Origin: Candidatus Sumerlaeia bacterium | GTDB taxonomy: Bacteria > Sumerlaeota > Sumerlaeia > JADFCW01 | Direction: 5' to 3' | NCBI GenBank assembly: GCA_026415575.1 | Contig: JAOAGV010000008.1 | Span: 1-64,000, forward strand | Length of the DNA stretch: 64,000 nucleotides | Shown: positions 57,233-64,000 of the stretch, in pieces | How positions within the stretch are numbered: position 1 is the first letter of the stretch | How the letters are laid out: the number at the start of each line of letters is the position of its first letter | Translations under genes and position numbers: made by a program | Notes under the pieces: model-generated | Told to the model about the DNA's origin: nothing | What the model saw: only the letters and a program-made list of their open reading frames with translations | The model's database searches: none

Positions 57233-58057
57233 ATGGATCCGATCGTTCGCAAAGTTGCCATCAGCCTGATTGGTTTCCTGATCGGGAGTGTCGCGCAGGC
57301 CGCTGAAAAGGAAAGTCGGGAAAAAGCGGACAAGCTGCCGGCCATTGCAGCGCTGCCCGCCGGCAAGACGCTCAAACTCATCTGGAGCGATGAGTTCGAC
57401 GGCACAAAGATTGACGAGTCGAAATGGGAAATTTTTGGGACCAATGGCGACGTGCGCCGCAGAGACGGGTTCTGGGTCAAGGACGACGCGTATCTCGACG
57501 GCAAGGGTCATCTGGTGCTTCGCACCAAGAAAGACGGCGACCGATACACGTGCGGAGCCGTACGCACGCGCGGCAAATTTGAACACGCCTTCGGTTACTA
57601 CGTTGCCCGTTGCCAGTTCCCCACGCAACCGGGCCACTGGCCGGCCTTCTGGCTCCATACCCCGCGTGTGAACCGCATCGGCGACGAAGGGCGCGACGGC
57701 ACGGAAATTGACATCATGGAAAAACCGTGGCTCGAAGACCGCATTACGATCAACCTCCACTGGGACGGTTACGGCAAGGCCCACCGAACCGCTGGAACGA
57801 AGGTCGAGATTCCGGGCATCAGCAAGGGATTTCACACGTTCGGCCTGCTTTGGCTGCCCGATGAATATGTGTTCGACGTGGACGGGAAAGAGGTGTGGCG
57901 GAGCAAGGCCGGCGGTGTTTCGCAGGTGCCGCAGTATGTAAAGCTGACCGAGGAAATTGGCACATGGGCGGGAAATATCGCCGACGCCAAGCTGCCGGAT
58001 TATTTCCTGGTTGACTACGTGCGGGTGTATGACGTCGTTGACATGGAACAAAAGTAA
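57233..58057 (+). CDS. Secreted glycoside hydrolase family 16 enzyme
   Basis: 274 residues from the ATG at 57233 (AAGGAGAG upstream), signal peptide VRKVAISLIGFLIGSVAQAA. The GH16 fold is clear: LIWSDEFDGTKIDESKWEI at the start, the catalytic signature EIDIME (E158, D160, E163), and FHTFGLLWLPDEYVFDVDG followed by FLVDYVRVYDV at the end. The family cleaves beta-1,3/1,4-glucans, agar, carrageenan or related galactans by a retaining mechanism; which of these cannot be said. It precedes a larger glycosidase on the same strand by 85 bp. Confidence 0.93.
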   Translation: MDPIVRKVAISLIGFLIGSVAQAAEKESREKADKLPAIAALPAGKTLKLIWSDEFDGTKIDESKWEIFGTNGDVRRRDGFWVKDDAYLDGKGHLVLRTKKDGDRYTCGAVRTRGKFEHAFGYYVARCQFPTQPGHWPAFWLHTPRVNRIGDEGRDGTEIDIMEKPWLEDRITINLHWDGYGKAHRTAGTKVEIPGISKGFHTFGLLWLPDEYVFDVDGKEVWRSKAGGVSQVPQYVKLTEEIGTWAGNIADAKLPDYFLVDYVRVYDVVDMEQK

Positions 58058-58142
58058 AAGTTGAGTAAAAGCCGGCCCGCACATTACGCCGAGTGCGCGG
58101 GTTTGATTCTTGCCGTGTGTATCTATAGTTTGGGAGGCGACC

Positions 58143-60869
58143 ATGCGATTTCCCTGCGCGATTGTTTTGATTGTGGGGTTGTCCCAATTTGTGTCGGCGC
58201 CGGTTGCGAGTGAGGCGCCGAACCTTGTCTTCAATGGCGATTTTTCGCAGAGCCGGGACGGCAAGCCGGTGGGCTGGGCCACAGCCGGCAGTGGCGAGGT
58301 CGTCCAGCGCATCGAGATTGTCACGGAAAACGGAAATCCGTTCTTGCGCCACGTGTGCACCAAGGCCGAACGGACATCGGGCGCCAGCCATGCCATGGTG
58401 GCTCAGGTCGGTCGTGTCGTTCTCGAACGTGGCAAGCAGTATGAGTTCAGTTGCCGGGCGCGGGCAAGCGGTCTGCGCGGGCGCACGGTGAGCGTTTCGC
58501 TTCCTGACACCGCGGAGTGGCAGGACAGCGGCTTGTCGCTTGATCTGCAGTTGGGCGCCTCGTGGCGGACGTTTCGGCGCGTGTTCACGGCCGCGCGCTC
58601 GGTGAACAAAACGGGCCGCCTGCAATTCTACTACTGGGAGCCGGGGGTGTTTGATCTCGACGATGTGAAAATCATCGAGATCGCACCGCAGACGATCGAG
58701 TTCACCGATGTAGTTCCGGCGGCGGGCGGGAAAAACCTCGTTCCCAACGGTTCGTTCGAGATCGGCGGCATCGGTTGGTCGTCGCTGGGCAGGGGCGCGG
58801 GCTGGGGAAATCTGTCGCGTCTGCACGGACGCATCGAAAGCTCCGGCGGGACGCACGGGGTGTCGTTTCTGCGCATTCCGCTGGGCGGCGATTACACACC
58901 GGTGCTGTATTTTGACTATTTGCGGCCTGTCGTGCGGCGCGAGATTCAGGTTTTGGCAGCCTCGCTCGGCTGGATTGCCGTAACGCCGAACCAAACCTAC
59001 ACCGTTTCATGCGATATGCGTTCGAGTGTCGAAGGTGCGAGCGTACTGCTGGGCGTGATTGCGCAGGACCCGGCAACGGGTCGCCGCGCAAATCAACAGC
59101 GCCGCATTCAGCTCGGCACCGCCTGGCAGCGGCATTCCTATACATTTCGTCCCGCACACCGTTATGTGTTCGTCACCGTCGGTCCCGACCTCGAAAACGA
59201 AATGCGCGTGGACGTGGACATAGACGCCGTGCAGTTGGAGATAGGCGGGCAGGCAACGACATTCGAGCCGCGCGCGCAGGTCGAAATTGGCGTGGAGCCC
59301 TCTGAGCCGGGCGGCATTTGCACCGCCGGAGAAAAGGGCGGCCTCCTTGTCCGCGCATTTAACAATGGCGCTTCGACCGTGCGGGCAAACGTGGAACTTC
59401 ACGCCCGCGATTTCTTCGACACCACAACCCCGCTGCCTTTCACTCCGCTCGAAATCGGCGCAGGCCGGTCCGCAACCCAACACATTCGGCTACACGACTC
59501 GCTGAAAGGCTACTTCCACGTCCGCGCCCAAAGCGATGGCCAGCCCGTCCTGCCCTTCGCCGGACTTCGTCTGGCCGTCGTTCCCAAGCGTGCCGCCGAC
59601 GATTCGGTGCTTGGACTCAATCATGCGTTCGCTTCATCGTATCTCATTCAACAGGGAAAGAAAATTGGCATCACATGGTATCGTGACTGGTCGCTGAAAT
59701 GGCAGGACCTCGAGCCATCGCCCGGCCAGTGGCGCTGGGAAGTCGGCGACACGCAGATTGACCGCGTGCTGCGTGAGGGCGTCCATCTCATGGCACTTCT
59801 GCCGTTCGGTTCGGCCCAATGGAACTCCGAGGCGCCCGATGGCATTCCTACCACCGGCTATCCGGGAGTGCGCCTCAAGGAAGCATGGGCGCCAAAGGAC
59901 TGGAAGACACTGGGCGATTTTACCGCAGCGGTTGTCGGCCGTTATAAAGACCGCCTCAACGTTTGGGAGTTTCTCAACGAACCGCTCTATACCGACTATG
60001 CGCTTCCGGGCGAGCGCCACTCGAAAAAATATCCGGGCAAGCACTATACGCCCGCCGACTATGTGAAGTTGCTCAAAATTGCCGCCGACGGCATGCGCCG
60101 CAGCGATCCGAAATGCCGGGTTATGGGCGGCATTGCCGGTCCGCCGGGGCTGCTCACGCGCGAAGTGATCGAGGCGGGCATCCTCGACGTTGTGGACCTT
60201 TTCAATCTGCACATGTATCCCGGCAGCCGCCTGCCCGAATCCTATCTGCCGGAGATGGATACGCTTCTTTCCCAGATGGACAAGCACGGCGGGCGAAAAC
60301 CGGTCTGGATCACGGAGATGTCCTATTATGGAGCCGATGATCTGCCGCGCAGCCCGTTCACACCCTCGCGCAACAATTGGGCCGAGGAGCGGCTGCTTTC
60401 GGGCGAACGCGAGTGTGCGGAATTGACCGTCCGCTACTTCGTCGTCATGCTGTCGCGCGGCGTCGAAAAAATCTTCATCCACTCCGGCGCGAGCGGCTCG
60501 GTCAATCAACCCAACTTTGAGTGCTGCCTGTTTGCCTACGGAGGCGCGCCGAGGAAAAGCGCCGCCGCCATGGCCGTCCTTACCGATCTGCTGGGGCCAA
60601 ATCCCAAGCCCGCGGCAGAGAAAATGATCGGCGATACTGTCCATTGCTTCGCATTCGAGACAGGCCAGCGTGCAGTGCTGGTCCTCTGGACGACTGACGA
60701 GGACAAGCAGTCGAAGGTCTCAGTTGCGGCACAGAATGTGGAGTGCCTCGACCTCATGGGCAACCCTATAGCGGTGCGACCGCTGACGCTCTCGCCCACG
60801 CCAGTTTATCTTGTGGGGCCGGCGGGCCGCGGAAAAGACATCCTTTCATCGCTTGCTTTCGGACCCTAA
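58143..60869 (+). CDS. Large secreted glycosidase with two carbohydrate-binding modules and a GH39/GH5-like barrel
   Basis: 908 residues from the ATG at 58143 (GGGAGG upstream). Signal peptide (CAIVLIVGLSQFVSAPVAS). Two CBM4/9-like beta-sandwiches: residues about 25-175 (NLVFNGDFSQSRDGKPVGWA) and about 200-400 (NLVPNGSFEIGGIGW; TYTVSCDMRSSVEGA). A short beta linker, then a TIM barrel from about residue 500 (YRDWSLKWQDLEPSPGQWRWE). The acid/base glutamate is E613 in WEFLNEPLY and the nucleophile E725 in VWITEMSYYG. A short beta domain closes the protein. Architecture and the NEP/TEM motifs fit clan GH-A (GH39-like). It probably acts with the GH16 enzyme upstream on the same glycan. Confidence 0.82.
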   Translation: MRFPCAIVLIVGLSQFVSAPVASEAPNLVFNGDFSQSRDGKPVGWATAGSGEVVQRIEIVTENGNPFLRHVCTKAERTSGASHAMVAQVGRVVLERGKQYEFSCRARASGLRGRTVSVSLPDTAEWQDSGLSLDLQLGASWRTFRRVFTAARSVNKTGRLQFYYWEPGVFDLDDVKIIEIAPQTIEFTDVVPAAGGKNLVPNGSFEIGGIGWSSLGRGAGWGNLSRLHGRIESSGGTHGVSFLRIPLGGDYTPVLYFDYLRPVVRREIQVLAASLGWIAVTPNQTYTVSCDMRSSVEGASVLLGVIAQDPATGRRANQQRRIQLGTAWQRHSYTFRPAHRYVFVTVGPDLENEMRVDVDIDAVQLEIGGQATTFEPRAQVEIGVEPSEPGGICTAGEKGGLLVRAFNNGASTVRANVELHARDFFDTTTPLPFTPLEIGAGRSATQHIRLHDSLKGYFHVRAQSDGQPVLPFAGLRLAVVPKRAADDSVLGLNHAFASSYLIQQGKKIGITWYRDWSLKWQDLEPSPGQWRWEVGDTQIDRVLREGVHLMALLPFGSAQWNSEAPDGIPTTGYPGVRLKEAWAPKDWKTLGDFTAAVVGRYKDRLNVWEFLNEPLYTDYALPGERHSKKYPGKHYTPADYVKLLKIAADGMRRSDPKCRVMGGIAGPPGLLTREVIEAGILDVVDLFNLHMYPGSRLPESYLPEMDTLLSQMDKHGGRKPVWITEMSYYGADDLPRSPFTPSRNNWAEERLLSGERECAELTVRYFVVMLSRGVEKIFIHSGASGSVNQPNFECCLFAYGGAPRKSAAAMAVLTDLLGPNPKPAAEKMIGDTVHCFAFETGQRAVLVLWTTDEDKQSKVSVAAQNVECLDLMGNPIAVRPLTLSPTPVYLVGPAGRGKDILSSLAFGP

Positions 60870-60897
60870 TAGCCTGTCCATCCTGCCTCCGTGCACG

Positions 60898-61053
60898 TCC
60901 AAGCGGCTGAAATCGTCCCTTGTCAGACAAAGCGTCGGCGTTATGGAAAGGACCCACGTTTGGCGGGTTTGATCTTGTCACAAAAGAAAACGGCAGCATG
61001 GCTGCCGCAGTCCATAGGTTTGGCTAAACCCATACTCCCCATTTCAGGAGAAG
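60898..61053. repeat. Palindrome-bounded element, partial copy C (right half)
   Basis: The same core as copies A and B from TTGTCAGACAAAGCG onwards, with ACCCACGTTTGGCGGGTTTGAT, the hairpin CGGCAGC-ATG-GCTGCCG (60991-61007), AGTCCA, and an end palindrome reduced to ACTCCCCATTTCAGGAGAAG (61034-61053). The left third of the element is missing. It lies in the 355-bp gap before pgk, just upstream of the pgk promoter. Confidence 0.75.
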
Positions 61054-61085
61054 ATCCCACGTCCAAGCCGCGGGCAGAAAAAGGA

Positions 61086-61115
61086 TTGACTCAGGCAGCA
61101 AGGTCTTGGCATAAT
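61086..61115 (+). promoter_or_regulatory. Sigma-70-type promoter for pgk
   Basis: TTGACT (61086-61091), an 18-bp spacer, and CATAAT (61110-61115). Both hexamers are close to consensus. The transcript would start near 61122, leaving a leader of about 100 nt before the pgk ATG. The promoter lies 32 bp after repeat element C. Confidence 0.6.
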
Positions 61116-61224
61116 TCAAAACCGAATGAAGTTGGTTTTGGTCGGTAATCCCAACATAAAAACAGGATTCCGAACACCGGATGGGGAGCCGAATCATCAT
61201 TCTGATTTTCAGGAGGAACTGGCA

Positions 61225-62412
61225 ATGGCCAAGCTGACAGTGGACAAACTTCAGGTGGCAGGAAAACGTGTATTCGTGCGCGTGGACTTTAATGTCCCGC
61301 TCAACGAAAAATGCGAGATTACGGACGACACCCGAATTCGGGAATCGCTTCCGACCATTCGCTATCTCATCTCCCACGGCGCGCGGGTCATTCTGGCCTC
61401 GCATCTGGGACGGCCGAAAAAAGGCCCGGAAGACAAATACCGCTTGACGCCGTGCGCCAAGCGGCTCGGCGAACTGCTCGGTAAACCCGTCACCATGGCG
61501 CCCGATTGCGTCGGGCCGGAGGTGGAAAAAATGGTCGCCGCCATGAAGGACGGCGATGTGCTCCTGCTTGAAAACGTGCGATTTCACCCGGGCGAGGAGA
61601 AAAACGATCCCGAACTGTCGAAACAAATGGCCCGGCTGGCCGATATGTATGTCATGGATGCCTTCGGCTCCGCCCATCGCGCGCACTGCTCGACCGCCGG
61701 CATCACCGAGTATCTGCGGCCGGCCGCTGCCGGCTTCCTCGTTCAGAAAGAACTAAAATATCTGGGCGAGGCGTTGGAAAAACCCGAGCGGCCGCTTCTG
61801 GCCATTCTCGGCGGCGCCAAAGTCTCCACCAAGATTGACGTCATCCGCAGTCTGATGAACAAGGTGGATACGCTCCTGATTTGCGGTGGGATGACTTACA
61901 CGCTTATGAAGGCCAAGGGTGTCGAAATTGGCAAGTCTCTTTGCGAAGAGCAAGCGTTGGAGACGGCCAAACAGATACTGGCCGAAGTCAACAGCGCCCG
62001 CGCCAAGGTTATTCTACCCGTGGATGCTCTGGTGGCCGACAAGTTTGAGGCCGGCGCACAGACTAAAGTGGTCACGTCGGAAGCCATCCCTCCCGACTGG
62101 ATGGCCGTGGACATTGGACCGGCAACCATCGCTATGTACCACCGGGAAATCGAAAAGGCCAAAACCATTGTCTGGAACGGGCCGCCCGGCGTGTTTGAAA
62201 TTGATGCGTTTTCCAAAGGAACGCGCGAAGTGGCCGAGGCGCTGGCCAAGTCTCCGGCCATCACGATCATCGGCGGCGGCGACAGCGTGGCGGCCTTGGC
62301 CAAGTTCGGCCTGACCGATAAAATGACGCATGTATCCACCGGCGGCGGCGCCGCGTTGGAATTCCTCGAAGGCAAAGTCCTTCCGGGCATCGCCGCTCTC
62401 AACGACGCCTGA
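61225..62412 (+). CDS. pgk: Phosphoglycerate kinase
   Basis: 395 residues from the ATG at 61225, with AGGAGG upstream. Pgk transfers phosphate from 1,3-bisphosphoglycerate to ADP in glycolysis. Seen: [56 protein letters not shown] (substrate loop), [21 protein letters not shown] and the nucleotide-site [23 protein letters not shown]. Complete and ordinary. The next gene begins one base after its stop codon, so translation is probably coupled. No gap or tpi gene is adjacent. Confidence 0.98.
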   Translation: MAKLTVDKLQVAGKRVFVRVDFNVPLNEKCEITDDTRIRESLPTIRYLISHGARVILASHLGRPKKGPEDKYRLTPCAKRLGELLGKPVTMAPDCVGPEVEKMVAAMKDGDVLLLENVRFHPGEEKNDPELSKQMARLADMYVMDAFGSAHRAHCSTAGITEYLRPAAAGFLVQKELKYLGEALEKPERPLLAILGGAKVSTKIDVIRSLMNKVDTLLICGGMTYTLMKAKGVEIGKSLCEEQALETAKQILAEVNSARAKVILPVDALVADKFEAGAQTKVVTSEAIPPDWMAVDIGPATIAMYHREIEKAKTIVWNGPPGVFEIDAFSKGTREVAEALAKSPAITIIGGGDSVAALAKFGLTDKMTHVSTGGGAALEFLEGKVLPGIAALNDA

Positions 62413-62413
62413 G

Positions 62414-63340
62414 ATGGGCCCGCTCGTCAACGTTCTCTCCTGGTCGCTGTCGCGCCAGCAGGCGTTCAACGAATGCCGCCGTCAGTATTATTGGCAATAC
62501 TACGGCTCATGGGGCGGCTGGGACGACAGTGCGCCGCCCGAAGCGCGTCAAGCCTATCGTCTCAAGCAAATCGTCAACCTCGACATGTGGGCGGGCGACA
62601 TTCTCCACACCGTTGTCGAGGGAGAAGTCAAGCGCTTGCGCAGCGGCTACCGGCCCAAACCGGTTCCGCTGCGCGAGCGGACGCGTGCACTTCTCAACGA
62701 GCAGTGGAAACAGTCGGTCGAGCAGCGCTGGCGCGACAACGCCAAGCACAACCGCAACCTGTTCGAGCACTACTACGGTCTGCCGGTCAGCGATGCGCGG
62801 CGGATGGAAATCCGCGACAAACTCTTCGCCTGTCTCGAGCACTTCTGCTCGCTCCCTTTACTCGATCATCTGATGACGACCGACCCGGCGGCATGGCTTG
62901 CCATTGAGCATCTCGACACCTTTCTGGCCGACGGCGTCCCTGTGTACGTGAAGATGGATTGCGCCGTGCGCCTGAACGGGAAGGTAACGATCATTGACTG
63001 GAAATCCGGCAAGGAATCCGAGCGCGACCGCGATCAGGTCGCCTGCTACGGTCTCTATGCGATGCAGAAGTGGCGCTCAGGACTGGAGAGCGTTGGGGCT
63101 GTCCTTGTATATTTGCACACCCCTGAGGTGGTCGAGACGACGATTGCTCCCGAAACGGCTCTGGCCATGCAGGAAAAGATCGTTACAGGCATCCATGCCA
63201 TGCGCCAATGTCTCGTGAACCCGGCGGCCAACGAGGCCCGGCGCGATGATTTTCCGATGACCGATCAGAAAAATCGGTGCCGACGCTGCAACTTTCACGA
63301 AATGTGCTACGGCCCCGGACCGATTGTCGAGCACGAGTGA
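62414..63340 (+). CDS. PD-(D/E)XK nuclease-like protein with Fe-S cysteines (RecB/AddB/Cas4-like)
   Basis: 308 residues from the ATG at 62414. The catalytic signature is IDWKSGKE (D-x-K around residues 195-202), preceded by GVPVYVKMDCAVRL. The N-terminal helix begins SLSRQQAFNECRRQYYWQYYG and the C-terminus has CRRCNFHEMCYG. One cysteine at the start and three at the end is the usual arrangement for the 4Fe-4S cluster of AddB/Cas4-type nucleases. Members of this group (PDDEXK_1) process DNA ends in repair or defence. There is no helicase or CRISPR gene beside it, and it follows pgk by one base, which suggests a housekeeping role. A stand-alone form without a helicase is less common. Confidence 0.85.
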   Translation: MGPLVNVLSWSLSRQQAFNECRRQYYWQYYGSWGGWDDSAPPEARQAYRLKQIVNLDMWAGDILHTVVEGEVKRLRSGYRPKPVPLRERTRALLNEQWKQSVEQRWRDNAKHNRNLFEHYYGLPVSDARRMEIRDKLFACLEHFCSLPLLDHLMTTDPAAWLAIEHLDTFLADGVPVYVKMDCAVRLNGKVTIIDWKSGKESERDRDQVACYGLYAMQKWRSGLESVGAVLVYLHTPEVVETTIAPETALAMQEKIVTGIHAMRQCLVNPAANEARRDDFPMTDQKNRCRRCNFHEMCYGPGPIVEHE

Positions 63341-63367
63341 ATTCCACACTTGCAGGGAGGCGATGCC

Positions 63368-64000
63368 ATGACGCGAAAGACCACCCGTCGCGGGTTCTTG
63401 AACGCCGCCCTTGGCGCCGGAGCAGCGGCATCTGCAATGTCAGCTTGCCAAACAAGTCCTCGCCCGCGCGCCCGCGCGGGGACATATCCGCCGGGGCCGC
63501 CCCGTATGGTCGAGACCTCGCTGCAATTTGAGCCGATTCGCCTGCGCGTCCCTTTGCGCTTCGGAACGGGACTGGTCGAAACGATCACGCTGGCCACCGT
63601 GCGGGTTCGGCTGGAGTCGTCGTCGGGCCGACAAGCCGAAGGCCTCGGCCAGATTCTGCTCAGCGAGCTCTGGGCATTTCCCAGCGCCAAAGTTGAGCGG
63701 GCCGACCGCCAGAAGGCCATGCAACAAGTGGCCGAAACGGCGGCGGCATGGTTGAACGCTGAAAAGCCCGCCGCCCATCCGCTCGAAATCGGCTGGGCCC
63801 TCAAAAAGAAGGCCGCAGCATGGTGTGCCGAAGCAACAAAGAGCCTCTCGCTGGCCGAACCGCTCCCCCTGCTTGCCGGTCTCAACGCCATTTCGCCGTT
63901 TGACGCCGCCGTCCACGACGCCTTCGGGAAAATGCACCGCCGCTCGGCCTATGATTGCTGCGGCCGGGACCTCGCACCCGACCTCAGCGTCTTTCTCGGG
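63368..64000 (+). CDS. Tat-exported enolase-superfamily (mandelate racemase/MLE-like) protein, 5' part
   Basis: The gene runs off the right edge; 211 codons are present from the ATG at 63368 (GGGAGG upstream). A twin-arginine signal (TTRRGFLNAALGAGAAASAM) with a cysteine soon after (SACQTSP) could also give a Tat lipoprotein. The following region looks like the N-terminal capping domain of the enolase superfamily (FEPIRLRVPLRFGTGLVETITL; LNAISPFDAAVHDAFGKMHRRSAYD). The metal-binding barrel lies outside the window, so activity cannot be assigned. PVC bacteria carry several exported enzymes of this kind. Confidence 0.7.
   Translation, partial: MTRKTTRRGFLNAALGAGAAASAMSACQTSPRPRARAGTYPPGPPRMVETSLQFEPIRLRVPLRFGTGLVETITLATVRVRLESSSGRQAEGLGQILLSELWAFPSAKVERADRQKAMQQVAETAAAWLNAEKPAAHPLEIGWALKKKAAAWCAEATKSLSLAEPLPLLAGLNAISPFDAAVHDAFGKMHRRSAYDCCGRDLAPDLSVFLG

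Overview
This window is bacterial chromosome of moderately high GC (roughly 60% by eye), with Shine-Dalgarno sites of the AAGGAG/GGAGG type in front of most genes. The gene content points to an uncultivated, respiring, polysaccharide-degrading saprophyte. It includes a DUF1549/DUF1553 protein, a Tat-exported sulfatase, other Tat-exported enzymes (RRxF signals), FG-GAP and BNR_4 surface proteins, GH16 and GH39-like hydrolases, and an S55 (SpoIVB-type) peptidase outside any sporulation context. Such a set is typical of the PVC superphylum and of Sumerlaeota/Hydrogenedentota-like lineages. I cannot fix the phylum from the sequence alone.

Layout. 1-2.0 kb: the tail of a zinc-type dehydrogenase and a convergent DUF5060/DUF4038 glycosidase. 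2.2-3.8 kb: yifB/comM. 3.8-5.3 kb: a gene-poor 1.5 kb with one tiny secreted-peptide ORF and several repeats, then a stand-alone Mrr-N winged-helix gene. 5.9-21.2 kb: a complete 14-subunit respiratory complex I operon on the minus strand, in the order A-B-C-D-E-F-G-H-I-J-K-N-L-M; nuoN lies before nuoL, and a hairpin-filled gap separates nuoL from nuoM. 21.9-26.1 kb: a two-gene operon for an exported S55 peptidase and a beta-propeller/Ig-like secreted protein. 26.2-28.7 kb: P5C dehydrogenase, thiE and tRNA-Cys. 28.7-35.3 kb: a tightly overlapping minus-strand operon of a pectate-lyase-fold protein, an RND adaptor, an RND permease and an exported protein of unknown role. 35.5-37.9 kb: nadB and a sirtuin without its zinc cysteines. 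38.0-38.5 kb: a decayed gene. 38.7-42.5 kb: DUF1549/1553 protein, sulfatase and a small ORF. 42.6-45.7 kb: a radical SAM protein resembling the COG1964/tetraether-synthase group, and an FG-GAP protein. 45.9-50.7 kb: a membrane protein and a 1366-residue protein that joins a DnaG-type CHC2 zinc finger, a very long TPR array and a DnaA-type AAA+ domain. 51.0-54.0 kb: a Tat-exported sugar-isomerase-like protein and a BNR_4 protein. 54.2-57.1 kb: bifunctional Rel and a two-gene nucleotidyltransferase module whose second gene is broken. 57.2-60.9 kb: GH16 and GH39-like enzymes. 61.2-64.0 kb: pgk, a PD-(D/E)XK protein with Fe-S cysteines, and the start of a Tat-exported enolase-superfamily protein.

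Three families of non-coding repeats run through the window. The first is a roughly 350-bp element bounded by short palindromes, with hairpins inside; one of its hairpins shows a compensatory base change between copies. The second is a 27-bp hairpin repeat (stem GGTCGGG/CCCGACC), also with a compensatory stem change. The third is a 9-bp tandem repeat (GTCCGACTT-like) that has been written into the coding ends or loops of four genes. The strongest candidates for new biology are the CHC2-TPR-DnaA fusion protein and these repeat families. No CRISPR array, prophage, transposase or rRNA gene was seen.
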